This document shows, one piece after another, positions 1 through 9,142 of a DNA stretch of 64,000 nucleotides (position 1 is the first letter of the stretch; every line of letters begins with the position of its first letter). The DNA comes from Actinomadura macrotermitis (GTDB lineage Bacteria; Actinomycetota; Actinomycetes; Streptosporangiales; Streptosporangiaceae). The stretch lies in contig NZ_WEGH01000001.1 in the NCBI RefSeq assembly GCF_009604375.1, positions 1,240,001-1,304,000 on the forward strand, in the 5' to 3' direction. Below the pieces are notes generated by a model that worked only from the letters and a program-made list of their open reading frames with translations, was not told the DNA's origin and made no database searches. The position numbers were made by a program, and so were the translations under genes.

Positions 1-168
1 GGGGTCCAGGGAGCGGCCGCGGAAATCCTCCGCCGCCACCGGGCGGCCCCAGCCGAAGCGGGCGGCGGCCGTCCGCGCGTCGCCGCGCGCCGCGCAGCCG
101 TGCGCCGTAGAGCCGACGGCGAGCACGCACACCACCGCGGACAGGCGGGCCGTTCCGGAGGGCACCAC
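1..168 (-). CDS. Secreted glycoside hydrolase family 16-like protein, N-terminal fragment
   Basis: Only the first 56 codons are in the window; the gene continues past the left edge. From GTG at 168 (or 165) there is a short basic segment, a hydrophobic stretch (SAVVCVLAVGSTAHG) typical of a signal peptide, and a possible Cys acylation site that is not a canonical lipobox. The following residues, FGWGRPVAAEDFRGRSLDP, resemble the conserved start of GH16 glucanase/lectin folds, where F-x-G-x-x-LD precedes the substrate cleft. An in-frame TAG lies three codons upstream, which fixes the start to within a few codons. No clear ribosome binding site is visible. The family call rests on about 20 residues and is tentative. 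Confidence 0.45.
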   Translation of the reverse strand, partial: MVPSGTARLSAVVCVLAVGSTAHGCAARGDARTAAARFGWGRPVAAEDFRGRSLDP

Positions 169-247
169 ACCGGCAAGCTACCGGCGCGGGCGCCCGCCGC
201 CGCCCCGGACACCGTCACCTTTCGTCCCGGGTCTCCCCATGAAGGGG

Positions 248-3200
248 TCAGGCGGGCTCGTGCTCGCGCAGCCGCTGGCTGATCACCTGGGTGACGCCGT
301 CGCCGCGCATGCTGACGCCGTACAGCGCGTCGGCGCCCTCCATGGTGCGCTTCTGGTGGGTGATGATGATGAGCTGGGACGACTCGCGCAGCTCCTCGAA
401 GACGGTGATCAGCCGCTGGGTGTTGGTGTCGTCCAGCGCCGCCTCGACCTCGTCGAGCACGTAGAACGGCGACGGCCGGGCCTTGAACACCGCGACCAGG
501 AACGCGATCGCGACCAGCGAGCGCTCGCCGCCCGACAGCAGCGACAGCCGCTTGACCTTCTTGCCCGGCGGCCGCGCCGAGACCTCCACGCCGGTGGCGA
601 GCATGTCCTCGGGCTCGGTCAGCGACAGGCTGCCCTCGCCGCCGGGGAACAGCCGGGCGAAGATCCGGGAGAACTGCTGCTCGGTGTCGGCGTAGGCCGA
701 GGCGAACACCTGCTGCACCCGCTCGTCGACCTCCTTGACCACGTTCAGCAGGTCGCGGCGGGTCTTCTTCAGGTCCTCCAGCTGGGTGGTGAGGAAGGCG
801 TGCCGCTCCTCCAGCGCCGCGAACTCCTCCAGCGCCAGCGGGTTGATCTTGCCGAGCTGGTTCAGCTGCCGCTCGGCGGTCTTGGCGCGCTTCTCCTGCT
901 CCTCGCGCCGGTAGGGGGCGGGCGCGGCGTCCTCGGCGGCCTCGGGGCCGGGCGGGACGGGCTGGTCGGGGCCGTACTCGCCGACCAGCGCCTCGACCTC
1001 CAGGCCGAACTCCTCCAGCGCGCGCTGCTCGTACTGCTCCAGCCGCAGCCGCTGCTCGGCGCGCGCGACCTCGCTGCCGTGCACGACGTTGACCAGCCGC
1101 TCCAGCGTGCTGGACAGCTCGCGGACCTGGCCGCGCACCACCTTCAGCTCCGCGTCGCGGGCGGCGCGGGCGCGCTCGGCGGCCTCGCGCTGCTCGACGG
1201 CGGCGGCCAGCGACACCTCGATGCGCGCGAGCGCGGTGCGGGCGCCTGCCAGCACCGCCTCGGCGGTCCTGGCCTGGCGTTCGCGGCGGGCCCGGCGCTG
1301 CGCGGCGCGGGCGCGCTCCTCGCGCTCGCGGCGGGCGCCGCGCTCCAGCGCGTCGGCGCGGCCCGCGATGGCCTGGACGCGCTCCTCGGCGGTGCGGACC
1401 GACAGCCGCGCCTCCATCTCGGCCGAGCGCAGCTCCTGGACGCGCGCGTTCAGCTCGTCGCGCAGGTCGGTGTCGTAGCCGGCCTCCTCGGCGACCTCGG
1501 CGGCCTCCTCGGACTCGGCCAGGCGCATCGCCAGCTCCTCGGCGGCCTGCGTGTCGCGCTCCAGCGACTCGGTCGCGGCGTCCAGGGCCTTGGTGAGGCG
1601 CTCCACCTCGCCCCGGGCGGCGCGCACGTCGGCCTCCAGCCGGGCGGCGCGCTTGGCCTCCTGGGCGGCCTGGGCGTCGAACTCGCGGACCCGGGCGCGG
1701 ACCCGGTCCAGGTCGCCCTGCGCCTGGTTGACGCCGGTCTGGGCCTGCTGGGCGGCGGCCTGCGCGGCGTCCAGCGCGGCCTGGGCGCGCTGCTCGGCCT
1801 CGGCGGCCTCAGCGAGGGCGTCCGCGGCGGTCTCGGCGGCGGTCTCGGCGGCGGCGAGGTCCTCGGTGGCCTGGTCCAGGGTGGCGCGCATCTTCAGCAG
1901 GCTCTGCGCGCCGCCCGCCGCGCCGCCCTGCGCCCAGTGCGCGCCGACCAGGTCGCCCTCGCGGGTGACGGCCCGCAGCGACGGCTCGCGGCGGACGAGC
2001 GCGGCGGCGCCGGCGACGTCGTCGGCCACGACCACGTCCCGCAGCAGGTGCCGCAGCGCGGGCGCGACGGCGTCCGGCACGGTCACCGCGTCGATCGCGT
2101 AGTCGGCGCCCGCGACACGCGGGAAGTCCGCCACCGCTCCCCCGCCGACGAGCAGCCCCGCACGGCCCGCGTCGCGCGCGCGCAGCAGCGCCAGCGCGGC
2201 TTCGGCGGTGTCCAGCGAACCGACCGCGATGGCCTCGGCGGCGTTGCCGAGCGCGGCGGCGACGGCCGTCTCGTAACCAGGGCGGACGGTCAGCAGCGAG
2301 GCGACCGTGCCGAGCACGCCGTCCAGCGAGCCGTCCGAACCGGCCGCCAGCAGGGTCTCGCCCCCGTCGGCGGCGCTGGCCAGGGTCAGGTTCAGCGCCT
2401 CGATGCGGGCCTGCAGCGCGGCGACGTCCTTCTGCGCGGCCTGGTCGGCCGACCGGGCCGCGGCGACGGCCTGCCGGGCCTCCTTCAGCTCCTGGCGGGG
2501 CCCGTCCACGGCGGCGCGGGCGGCCTCGGCGGCGTCCTTGGCGGTGGCGAGGGCCTCCTGCGCCAGCTCGTGCTCGGCGGCGAGGGCGGGGTCCTCCACC
2601 ACCTCGGCCTCGAACGCCTCGAAGTCGGCCTGCGCGTTCTCGGCGCGCTGCGCGGCCTCGTCGCGCGCGTCGCCGAGCCGGCCGATCTCCGACCGGCCCG
2701 CCTGGGCCTTGCTGTGCAGCGCCTCCACCCGGCCGCGCAGCCGGGCCAGCTCCTCGCGGCGGTCGGCGGCGGCGCGGGCGGCGGCCTGCAGGCGCCGCTC
2801 CTCGCCCGTCAGGGCCTCCTCGGCGCCGGAACGTTCCTCGACCGCGCCCGCGAGGCCGTCCTGGGCCTCCTCCAGCGCGGCGCGCAGCATCTCCTCCTGC
2901 TCGCGGACCGCGACGGCCTCGCGCTCCATGTCCTCGGGGTCGCGGCCGCGCCGCTCGTCGTCGCGCGCCTCGGCGGCGTTGCGGTGCCGCTCGGCGGCCA
3001 GGTCGGCGACGCCGCGCAGCCGCTCCTTCAGCGCCGACAGCCGGAACCAGGTGTCCTGCGCCAGCGCGAGCTTGGGCGCCTCGACGGCCTCCTGCTCCTC
3101 CAGCATCGCCTCGCGCTCCTGCGCCTCGGCCAGCGACCGCTCGGTCTCGGCGCGGCGCTCGCGGATGGAGGCCTCGTCGGCGGCCTCCTGCTCCAGCCTG

Positions 3201-3916
3201 GTGCGCAGCGTGACCAGGTCGTCGGCGAGCAGCCGGGCGCGGGCGTCGCGCAGGTCGGCCTGGATGACGGCGGCCTTGCGGGCCAGCTCGGCCTGGCGGC
3301 CGAGCGGCTTCAGCTGGCGGCGCAGCTCACCGGTGAGGTCCTGGACGCGGTTCAGGTTCGCCTGCATCGCGTCCAGCTTGCGCAGCGCCTTCTCCTTGCG
3401 CTTGCGGTGCTTCAGGACGCCCGCGGCCTCCTCGATCACCGCGCGGCGCCCCTCGGGGCCGGCGTGCAGCACCCGGTCGAGCTGGCCCTGGCCGATGATG
3501 ACGTGCATCTCGCGGCCGATGCCCGAGTCCGACAGCAGCTCCTGGATGTCCAGCAGGCGGCAGGAGTCGCCGTTGATGGCGTACTCGCTCTGCCCCGACC
3601 GGAACATCAGCCGGCTGATGGTGACCTCGGAGTAGTCGATGGGCAGCGCGCCGTCGGAGTTGTCGATCGTCAGCACGACCTCGGCGCGGCCGAGCGGCGC
3701 CCGGTTGGCGGTGCCGGCGAAGATGACGTCCTCCATCTTGCCGCCGCGCAGCGACTTGGCGCCCTGCTCGCCCATCACCCAGGCGAGGGCGTCCACGACG
3801 TTGGACTTGCCCGACCCGTTCGGGCCGACGACGGCGGTGATGCCCGGTTCGAACCGCAGTGTGGTGGAGGACGCGAACGACTTGAAACCGCGCAGCGTCA
3901 GATTCTTCAGGTACAC
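248..3916 (-). CDS. smc: Chromosome segregation ATPase SMC
   Basis: 1222 aa, normal length for bacterial SMC, the core of the condensin that organises and segregates the nucleoid with ScpA/ScpB. The N-terminus (VYLKNLTLRGFKSF) leads into Walker A GPNGSGKSN near residue 32. Two very long Ala/Glu/Arg-rich coiled coils flank a hinge in the middle (around residues 500-640). The C-terminal signature LSLLSGGERSLVAIA and Walker B FYVLDEVEAALDD complete the ATPase head. GTG at 3916 is preferred because it gives the family-typical start and has GGAGGGGG upstream; an in-frame ATG at 3937 adds seven residues without a well-placed ribosome binding site. Identity is certain; the start is likely. Confidence 0.97.
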   Translation of the reverse strand: MYLKNLTLRGFKSFASSTTLRFEPGITAVVGPNGSGKSNVVDALAWVMGEQGAKSLRGGKMEDVIFAGTANRAPLGRAEVVLTIDNSDGALPIDYSEVTISRLMFRSGQSEYAINGDSCRLLDIQELLSDSGIGREMHVIIGQGQLDRVLHAGPEGRRAVIEEAAGVLKHRKRKEKALRKLDAMQANLNRVQDLTGELRRQLKPLGRQAELARKAAVIQADLRDARARLLADDLVTLRTRLEQEAADEASIRERRAETERSLAEAQEREAMLEEQEAVEAPKLALAQDTWFRLSALKERLRGVADLAAERHRNAAEARDDERRGRDPEDMEREAVAVREQEEMLRAALEEAQDGLAGAVEERSGAEEALTGEERRLQAAARAAADRREELARLRGRVEALHSKAQAGRSEIGRLGDARDEAAQRAENAQADFEAFEAEVVEDPALAAEHELAQEALATAKDAAEAARAAVDGPRQELKEARQAVAAARSADQAAQKDVAALQARIEALNLTLASAADGGETLLAAGSDGSLDGVLGTVASLLTVRPGYETAVAAALGNAAEAIAVGSLDTAEAALALLRARDAGRAGLLVGGGAVADFPRVAGADYAIDAVTVPDAVAPALRHLLRDVVVADDVAGAAALVRREPSLRAVTREGDLVGAHWAQGGAAGGAQSLLKMRATLDQATEDLAAAETAAETAADALAEAAEAEQRAQAALDAAQAAAQQAQTGVNQAQGDLDRVRARVREFDAQAAQEAKRAARLEADVRAARGEVERLTKALDAATESLERDTQAAEELAMRLAESEEAAEVAEEAGYDTDLRDELNARVQELRSAEMEARLSVRTAEERVQAIAGRADALERGARREREERARAAQRRARRERQARTAEAVLAGARTALARIEVSLAAAVEQREAAERARAARDAELKVVRGQVRELSSTLERLVNVVHGSEVARAEQRLRLEQYEQRALEEFGLEVEALVGEYGPDQPVPPGPEAAEDAAPAPYRREEQEKRAKTAERQLNQLGKINPLALEEFAALEERHAFLTTQLEDLKKTRRDLLNVVKEVDERVQQVFASAYADTEQQFSRIFARLFPGGEGSLSLTEPEDMLATGVEVSARPPGKKVKRLSLLSGGERSLVAIAFLVAVFKARPSPFYVLDEVEAALDDTNTQRLITVFEELRESSQLIIITHQKRTMEGADALYGVSMRGDGVTQVISQRLREHEPA

Positions 3917-4050
3917 GTGCCCGCCGTCCCCCTCCATGGCCTCGCCCCGTGACTAGGAAGGGAACGATACCGGCCCGGCCAGGGTGAACCCTTGATTACC
4001 GCAGGAGACACCATCCCCTACAGTGACCAGCATTTGCGGAGGGAAACGGC

Positions 4051-4944
4051 ATGACGGGACTCACCAGGCGGCGCGTTCTCCTCGCCGGCCTCGGCGGCGC
4101 GGGCGCGGCGGGACTCGCCGGCGCCGGCATGGCCGGGCTGGTGGAGGCCGAGGTGCTGCCCGGGAAGGTGCGTTTGGACCGGGCCCTCGGCAAGTGCGGT
4201 GACACCCCGCCCGTGCCCGCCGAACGCGCCGACGTGCGGACCGAGCGGTTCCGCTCGGCGGCACGCGGCCGCGACGTCGCGTTCACGGTCGCCAGTCCAC
4301 GCGGCCACGCCCTGAAGGGACTGCCGGTGGCGCTGGTGCTGCCGGGCCTCGGCAGCGACTCCTCGGCCCTGTCCGGCATGAACCTGCACGCCTACCTCGC
4401 GCAGGCCGTCGCGCACGGCGCACCGCCGTTCGCGCTGGTCGGCCTGGACGGCGGCGACACCTACTGGCACCGGCGCGCCAACGGCGACGACCCGCAGAAG
4501 ATGGTCACCGACGAGGTGCTGCCCCGGCTGCGCCGGCTCGGCCTGCGCACCGACCGGATCGGCCTGAGCGGCTGGTCGATGGGCGGCTACGGCGCGCTGC
4601 TGCTGGCGCAGGCGCTCGGGCCCCGGCGGGTCGCCGTGGCCGCGGTGTCGTCGCCCGCGCTGTTCCGGTCGTACGCCAAGGCCCGCGCCGCCAACCCGGG
4701 CTCCTTCGACGACGAGGCCGACTTCGCCCGGCACGACGTGGTGGCGCGGCTGGACCGGCTGCGGCCGATCCCGCTGTGGATCGACTGCGGGACCAGCGAT
4801 CCCTTCGCCCCGGTCGTGCGGGACGCCCTCGGCCGGATGAGTCCCCGGCCGGAGGGCGGCCTGTTCGGTGGCTGCCACGACGGTGCGTACTGGCGGCGCC
4901 GCACGCCGGGCAGGCTGGCCTTCATCGGCCGGCACCTGCCCTGA
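4051..4944 (+). CDS. Secreted alpha/beta-hydrolase (esterase-type)
   Basis: 297 aa. The N-terminus TRRRVLLAGLGGAGAAGLAG is a Tat-type signal (twin arginine then hydrophobic core), so export of a folded enzyme is expected. The mature part has an alpha/beta-hydrolase fold: LVLPGLGSD (oxyanion-loop region, residue 96 on), nucleophile elbow G-W-S-M-G-G with Ser176, an acidic residue candidate in CGTSDPFAP and a His candidate in GGCHDGAYW near residue 277. This resembles the esterase D / antigen 85-like PF00756 group. AGGG lies before ATG 4051. It is divergent from smc and has its own promoter region; no substrate can be assigned. Confidence 0.8.
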   Translation: MTGLTRRRVLLAGLGGAGAAGLAGAGMAGLVEAEVLPGKVRLDRALGKCGDTPPVPAERADVRTERFRSAARGRDVAFTVASPRGHALKGLPVALVLPGLGSDSSALSGMNLHAYLAQAVAHGAPPFALVGLDGGDTYWHRRANGDDPQKMVTDEVLPRLRRLGLRTDRIGLSGWSMGGYGALLLAQALGPRRVAVAAVSSPALFRSYAKARAANPGSFDDEADFARHDVVARLDRLRPIPLWIDCGTSDPFAPVVRDALGRMSPRPEGGLFGGCHDGAYWRRRTPGRLAFIGRHLP

Positions 4945-5029
4945 CCGGCGCGGTCAGCCGCGGAGTCGGGCATACATAAGGGACGCCGTGGGCCGGCGTC
5001 CCCGTCTTCTCAGGTCAACGGCGCCGACA

Positions 5030-5227
5030 TCAGGTCAGCGCCGGTTCGCGGTCCTTCACACCGAGCGACACCACTTCGTCGCCCGACGCCGTCGCGAGTG
5101 CGTCGTTCTCCGTCTGAAGCCGCGCGAGCTCGGCTTCAAGGTCGCGTACGCGCTGCTGAAGACGTCGCATCTCCGACACCATACGGGGGTCGGGACCGCC
5201 GACGTGGCCGAGTAGAGCCTTCGCCAT
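5030..5227 (-). CDS. Small coiled-coil protein conserved in actinobacteria
   Basis: 65 aa beginning MAKALLGHVGGPDPRMVSEM. The middle (RRLQQRVRDLEAELARLQTE) is a two- to three-heptad coiled coil and the tail is acidic then polar. ATG 5227 is chosen because GGAGG lies 10 nt upstream; a longer in-frame extension has no such signal and does not look like protein. Short proteins of this form lie near smc/acyP/mutM in many actinomycetes, but I know of no established function. The coiled coil suggests dimerisation or docking to a partner. It is monocistronic here, between an esterase and acyP. Confidence 0.7.
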   Translation of the reverse strand: MAKALLGHVGGPDPRMVSEMRRLQQRVRDLEAELARLQTENDALATASGDEVVSLGVKDREPALT

Positions 5228-5401
5228 GACTAAGGGTCCTCCACGCTGAGTAACCAGCAGGAATCGCGCACGAAGAATGATGTCGGTGCGCGTATCGTCT
5301 AGAGTCGCACCGGCCGGCGTCCTGGTCAAGATGGACATCACGGGCCGGTAACAACATGTCGCCCCTATTCTAGCAGGTGCAAATCGGGTCGCCCTACCCG
5401 G

Positions 5402-5686
5402 TCACCTTTCCTGGAAACCGTCCAGGCCGCCGCGAGCGGCGCTCCAGCGCTCGGTGACCCCCTCCACACGTCCCGGGGTCCCAGGACCGCGCAGCAGCTC
5501 CAGCAGCTCTTCGCAGGCCGCCCGGCCACCTTCGGCCACCACCTCGACGCGGCCGTCGGCCAGGTTGCTCGCGCTGCCGGCCAGGCCGAGCTCCAGTGCC
5601 CGCGCCCGCACCCACCACCGGAAGCCGACGCCCTGCACCCTGCCGCGCGCCCAGGCGGTCAGCCGCACGGTCTGCTCGTCGTCCAA
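5402..5686 (-). CDS. acyP: Acylphosphatase
   Basis: 94 aa, the usual length. It hydrolyses acyl phosphates such as 1,3-bisphosphoglycerate or carbamoyl phosphate in the cytosol. The family signatures are intact: [16 protein letters not shown] holds the phosphate-binding Arg, and [17 protein letters not shown] holds the catalytic Asn. The start codon is TTG at 5686, supported by AGGAG six nt upstream, with no better ATG or GTG. It lies 13 nt after mutM on the same strand, a pairing commonly seen next to smc in actinobacteria. Confidence 0.93.
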   Translation of the reverse strand: MDDEQTVRLTAWARGRVQGVGFRWWVRARALELGLAGSASNLADGRVEVVAEGGRAACEELLELLRGPGTPGRVEGVTERWSAARGGLDGFQER

Positions 5687-5699
5687 CGGTCACTCCTAG

Positions 5700-6578
5700 T
5701 CACACGCGGCGGGGCCGCTTCTGGCAGGTCGGGCAGCTGTAGGAGGAGCGGTTCATGAACTCCTCGCGGTGGATCGGCGTCCCGCAGCGGCGGCACGGCT
5801 CGCCCCGGCGGCCGTAGGCCTCCAGCGACCGCTCGAAGTAGCCGCTCTCCCCGTTGACGTTGACGTAGAGGCTGTCGAAGGAGGTGCCGCCGACCGCGAG
5901 CGCGGCCCCCATCACCTCGCGCGCCGCCTCCAGCACCCGGGCCGCCTCGGCGCGGGTGAGGGAGTCGGACGGGCGCGCCCAGTGCAGCCGCGCCCGCCAC
6001 AGGGCCTCGTCGGCGTAGATGTTGCCGACGCCGCTGATCAGGGACTGGTCGAGCAGCGCCCGCTTGATCCCGGTCCGCTTGCGGCGCAGCGCCCCGATGA
6101 ACGCCTCCTCGTCGAAGGCGTCCTCCAGCGGGTCGGCGGCGATGTGCGAGATCGGCGCCGGGACCAGGCCCGCGCCGAACGGGTCGGGGACCATCTCGGT
6201 GAGCATCAGGTGCCCGAACGTGCGCTGGTCGACGAAGCGCAGGTCGTGGCCGCCGTCATCGAACAGCGCCCGCACCCGCAGGTGCTTCTCCCGCTCCCGC
6301 CCGGGGTCGCCGACCAGCAGCTGGCCGCTCATCCCCAGATGGGCGAGCACGGCCTCGGCCGGGCCGCCGTCCTCGGCCAGCGGCAGCCACAGGTACTTGC
6401 CGCGGCGGCGCGGCGCGGCGACCGTCCGGCCGGCGAGCCGGCCCGCGAAGTCGCCGGCGCCCGCCACGTGCCGGCGCACGGCGCGCGGGTGCAGCACCTC
6501 GGCGGCGGCGATCGTCCGGCCGGTGACCCAGCCCGCCAGCCCCCGCCGGACGACCTCGACCTCGGGCAGCTCAGGCAC
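5700..6578 (-). CDS. mutM: Formamidopyrimidine-DNA glycosylase (MutM/Fpg)
   Basis: 292 aa bifunctional DNA glycosylase/AP lyase that removes 8-oxoguanine and Fapy lesions. The N-terminal [13 protein letters not shown] supplies the catalytic proline and glutamate after initiator removal. The helix-two-turn-helix [17 protein letters not shown] is intact, and the C-terminal zinc finger has four cysteines ([12 protein letters not shown], then SCPTCQKR). The start is GTG 6578, overlapping the rnc stop by 8 bp, so translation is probably coupled. The rnc-mutM order is a classic actinobacterial pairing. Confidence 0.96.
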   Translation of the reverse strand: MPELPEVEVVRRGLAGWVTGRTIAAAEVLHPRAVRRHVAGAGDFAGRLAGRTVAAPRRRGKYLWLPLAEDGGPAEAVLAHLGMSGQLLVGDPGREREKHLRVRALFDDGGHDLRFVDQRTFGHLMLTEMVPDPFGAGLVPAPISHIAADPLEDAFDEEAFIGALRRKRTGIKRALLDQSLISGVGNIYADEALWRARLHWARPSDSLTRAEAARVLEAAREVMGAALAVGGTSFDSLYVNVNGESGYFERSLEAYGRRGEPCRRCGTPIHREEFMNRSSYSCPTCQKRPRRV

Positions 6579-7314
6579 CGGCGGCCTTGGCGGCGGTCTC
6601 GCGGGCCACCACGTTCTCGCGGATGGCGGTCCAGGCGGCCTCGGCGGCGTGCTGCTCGGCCTCCTTCTTGCTGCGGCCCTCGCCCGACCCGTAGGTCTCG
6701 CCGCCGACCCGCACCGAGGCGCGGAAGGTCTTCTGGTGGTCGGGGCCGGACTCGGCGACGTGGTACTCGGGGACGCCGAGCTCCTCGACCGCGGTGAGCT
6801 CCTGCAGCGAGGTCTTCCAGTCCAGGCCCGCGCCGAGGCCCGCCGAGCGGGTGATCAGCGCGTCGAACAGCCGGTGCACCAGGGCGGCGGCCTCCTCCAG
6901 GCCGCGGTCCAGGTAGACCGCGCCGATCAGCGCCTCCAGGGTGTCGGCGAGGATCGAGGCCTTGTCGCGGCCGCCGGTGCCCTCCTCGCCCCGGCCGAGC
7001 CGGATGTGCGCGCCGACGCCGAGACCGCGCGCGACGCCCGCCAGGGCGCGCATGTTGACCACCGCGGCGCGCAGCTTGGCCAGCTGCCCCTCGGGCAGGT
7101 CGGGGTGGCCGCGGAACAGGGTGTCGGTGACGACCAGGCCGAGCACCGAGTCGCCGAGGAACTCCAGCCGCTCGTTGGTGGGCAGGCCGCCGTTCTCGTA
7201 GGCGTAGGAGCGGTGCGTCAGCGCCCGCTCCAGCAGGTCCGGCGTCACCTCGACGCCGAGCGCGCGGGACAGTTCCGTCTGGTCCGGCGCATGGCCGGCC
7301 TTCTTGCCGCTCAC
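6571..7314 (-). CDS. rnc: Ribonuclease III
   Basis: 247 aa double-strand-specific endoribonuclease for rRNA and mRNA processing. The catalytic domain carries the signature [15 protein letters not shown], with the acidic metal ligands ending in [13 protein letters not shown]. The C-terminal dsRNA-binding domain includes [14 protein letters not shown] and [20 protein letters not shown] 7314 is selected because GAGGAGG lies 6 nt upstream and the family start follows directly; an upstream in-frame extension of about 90 codons is Pro/Arg-rich and not conserved-looking. It is transcribed with mutM and probably acyP. Confidence 0.96.
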   Translation of the reverse strand: MSGKKAGHAPDQTELSRALGVEVTPDLLERALTHRSYAYENGGLPTNERLEFLGDSVLGLVVTDTLFRGHPDLPEGQLAKLRAAVVNMRALAGVARGLGVGAHIRLGRGEEGTGGRDKASILADTLEALIGAVYLDRGLEEAAALVHRLFDALITRSAGLGAGLDWKTSLQELTAVEELGVPEYHVAESGPDHQKTFRASVRVGGETYGSGEGRSKKEAEQHAAEAAWTAIRENVVARETAAKAAGA

Positions 7315-7508
7315 AGGCCCTCCTCGCGTGGCCGCGGGCGCCGCGCGATGCGGTCGCCCTCGTGGCGCGTGACGGCGCGGAGGCCCGGTCCTGGAGCGGT
7401 CCGCGAAGGCGAGGTGCGCGCCGGTGGACGATTTCCCGGCGTGCACCACGGCTCCGGGCGCCGGTCCTGGACCGTTCACCACGCCGGCGTCACCCGCCGG
7501 GGTGGCTG

Positions 7509-7528
7509 GTGTCACCGGAAGGTGACAC
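7509..7528. promoter_or_regulatory. Perfect inverted repeat between rpmF and rnc
   Basis: GTGTCACC-GGAA-GGTGACAC, 8-bp arms with a 4-nt centre, lies in the 279-bp gap between rpmF and rnc. There is no U-tract, so it is not an ideal terminator. It could be an operator, or an RNA hairpin in the rnc leader. No coding gene was seen in this gap. Confidence 0.45.
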
Positions 7529-7593
7529 TGCCCGGGAATCTGGAGGGGCGGCCGCGCGCGAACGCGGAACCGCCCCCCAGACGCCAAGAAAGA

Positions 7594-7773
7594 TCAAGCC
7601 GACGGTGCGACGACCTGACGCTTGTCGTAGGTGCCGCAGGTCGCGCACGCGGTGTGCGGCAGCTTCTGGTCGCGGCATGTCGGGCACTCGACCAGGGTCG
7701 GCGCGGCGGTCTTCCACTGCGAACGCCGGTGCCGCGTGTTGCTGCGCGACTTCTTACGCTTGGGGACGGCCAC
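7594..7773 (-). CDS. rpmF: 50S ribosomal protein L32 (zinc-binding form)
   Basis: 59 aa starting [20 protein letters not shown], the conserved L32 N-terminus. Four cysteines ([17 protein letters not shown]) form a zinc ribbon, so this is the C+ form. GTG 7773 has GGAGG 6 nt upstream. The start follows the DUF177 stop with a 1-nt gap, the usual DUF177-rpmF operon of bacteria. L32 lies near the peptidyl-transferase centre and exit tunnel. Confidence 0.97.
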   Translation of the reverse strand: MAVPKRKKSRSNTRHRRSQWKTAAPTLVECPTCRDQKLPHTACATCGTYDKRQVVAPSA

Positions 7774-7774
7774 G

Positions 7775-8443
7775 TCAGCCCTCCTGCTTTCCTTCTCGTC
7801 GGTCGGTTGACTGGTGGGGAGCGGACTCCCCACGACCCCCGGGAGGGGGGACCTCTGACGGCTCGTCGTTCGACGCCGGGGCGTCAGAGGTCAGGCCCTG
7901 CAGCGCCGCCCACCGGGGGTCGGCGACGTCATGGTGGTGATCGGGTTCGGCGTCGGCCAACCGCACACCGCACTCCGGACACAGGCCGGGACAGTCGTCC
8001 CGGCACAGCGGCGACAGCGGCAGCGCGAGCACCACCGCGTCCCGGAGCACCGGCTCGAGATCGATCAGATCGTCCTCGAGCCGAAGCTCGTCGTCGTCCG
8101 CGTTCCCGCCGGAGCGGGTGTCAGGATAAACGAAGAGCTCTTGGAAGTCCGCCTCGAAGGTCGAGGCGATCGGGTCCAGGCAGCGGGCGCACTCCCCGTC
8201 GAGCGGGACGTGCGCCGTGCCGGTGACGAGCACGCCCTCGAGCACGGACTCGAACCGGAGGTCCAGTTCGATCTCCGCGCCCTCGGGCACGCCCAGCATC
8301 GCGACGCCGAAATCGGCCGGGGCCGGCACGGTCAGGGTCTGCTTCCGCTCGGACCCTGGCTGCCGGCTCAGGGCTCGGGTGTCGAGCACCAGCGGGGCAT
8401 GGGGATCAAGGCGAGACAGCGGATTCCTGCTTTCGTGAGGCAT
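7775..8443 (-). CDS. DUF177/YceD-family protein upstream of rpmF
   Basis: About 222 aa. The core ([36 protein letters not shown]) and the Cys cluster [13 protein letters not shown] match DUF177 (YceD). In plants and bacteria this family is linked to 23S rRNA/L32 assembly, and it is nearly always next to rpmF as here. The acidic segment [16 protein letters not shown] is typical. The C-terminus has a hydrophilic Pro/Ser/Asp tail. The start is uncertain: ATG 8443 gives the family-typical beginning, although no strong ribosome binding site is visible, and an in-frame start at 8506 would add 21 residues. Confidence 0.85.
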   Translation of the reverse strand: MPHESRNPLSRLDPHAPLVLDTRALSRQPGSERKQTLTVPAPADFGVAMLGVPEGAEIELDLRFESVLEGVLVTGTAHVPLDGECARCLDPIASTFEADFQELFVYPDTRSGGNADDDELRLEDDLIDLEPVLRDAVVLALPLSPLCRDDCPGLCPECGVRLADAEPDHHHDVADPRWAALQGLTSDAPASNDEPSEVPPPGGRGESAPHQSTDRREGKQEG

Positions 8444-8569
8444 GGCGAATGGCGGCCGTCGACCTGGCCGAAGACCCAGGGTACCGAACGCGCGCCGATC
8501 GCCCAACTCGCGGGGGCTTCGCGCGAGCCGTCCACCTGCGCCGTCGCCCGCCGCCGGGTCCGGCCGGGC

Positions 8570-9049
8570 TCAGGTGCCGCGCAGCCGCGCCGACAGCCGC
8601 TCGTGCACCAGGTCGGGGATGAGGCCGCTGACGTCGCCGCCGAACTTGACGATCTCCTTCATCAGGCTGGAGGACAGGTAGGAGTACAGCGGGTTGGTGG
8701 ACATGAACATGGTCTCCACCCCCGCCATCCGGTGGTTCATCTGGGCCATCTGCAGCTCGTACTCGTAGTCGCTGACGGCGCGCAGGCCCTTGACGATCAC
8801 CGGGATGTCGCTCTCCCGGCAGAAGTCGACCAGCAGCCCGTGCCACTTGTCGATCTTGACGTTGCCGTACTCCTTGGTCACCTCCTCCAGCATCTCGATG
8901 CGCTCCTCGACGGTGAACAGCCCCACCTTGGTCTTGTTGATCATTACGGCGACGACCACCTCGTCGAAGAGGCGGGAGGCCCGGCTGATGATGTCGAGGT
9001 GCCCGTTGGTGACGGGATCGAACGAGCCGGGACAAACGACACGGCGCAC
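8570..9049 (-). CDS. coaD: Phosphopantetheine adenylyltransferase
   Basis: 159 aa, family-normal. Transfers AMP from ATP to 4'-phosphopantetheine, the penultimate CoA step. The nucleotidyltransferase motif PGSFDPVTNGHLDII (T-x-G-H) sits at the N-terminus, and YLSSSLMKEIVKFGGDV carries the ISSS-x-x-K-type motif. The substrate-binding KGLRAVSDYEYELQMA segment is present. It starts at GTG 9049. The position after rsmD and before DUF177-rpmF is conserved in actinobacteria, but here a PBP gene lies between rsmD and coaD. Confidence 0.96.
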   Translation of the reverse strand: MRRVVCPGSFDPVTNGHLDIISRASRLFDEVVVAVMINKTKVGLFTVEERIEMLEEVTKEYGNVKIDKWHGLLVDFCRESDIPVIVKGLRAVSDYEYELQMAQMNHRMAGVETMFMSTNPLYSYLSSSLMKEIVKFGGDVSGLIPDLVHERLSARLRGT

Positions 9050-9142
9050 GAGATGGCTCCATCCTTGCGACTGGCCTGGAAGCAGGCGTCGACCTGCGGC
9101 GTGACCGTACCAAACAGGGACGAGGCGCCCGGCAACCGGGTT

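Noticed and set aside
239..3956. Long open frames on the plus strand opposite smc
   Set aside because: They are rich in Arg/Gly/Leu, lack motifs, and are mirror images of a strongly supported SMC gene; high GC leaves antisense frames open.
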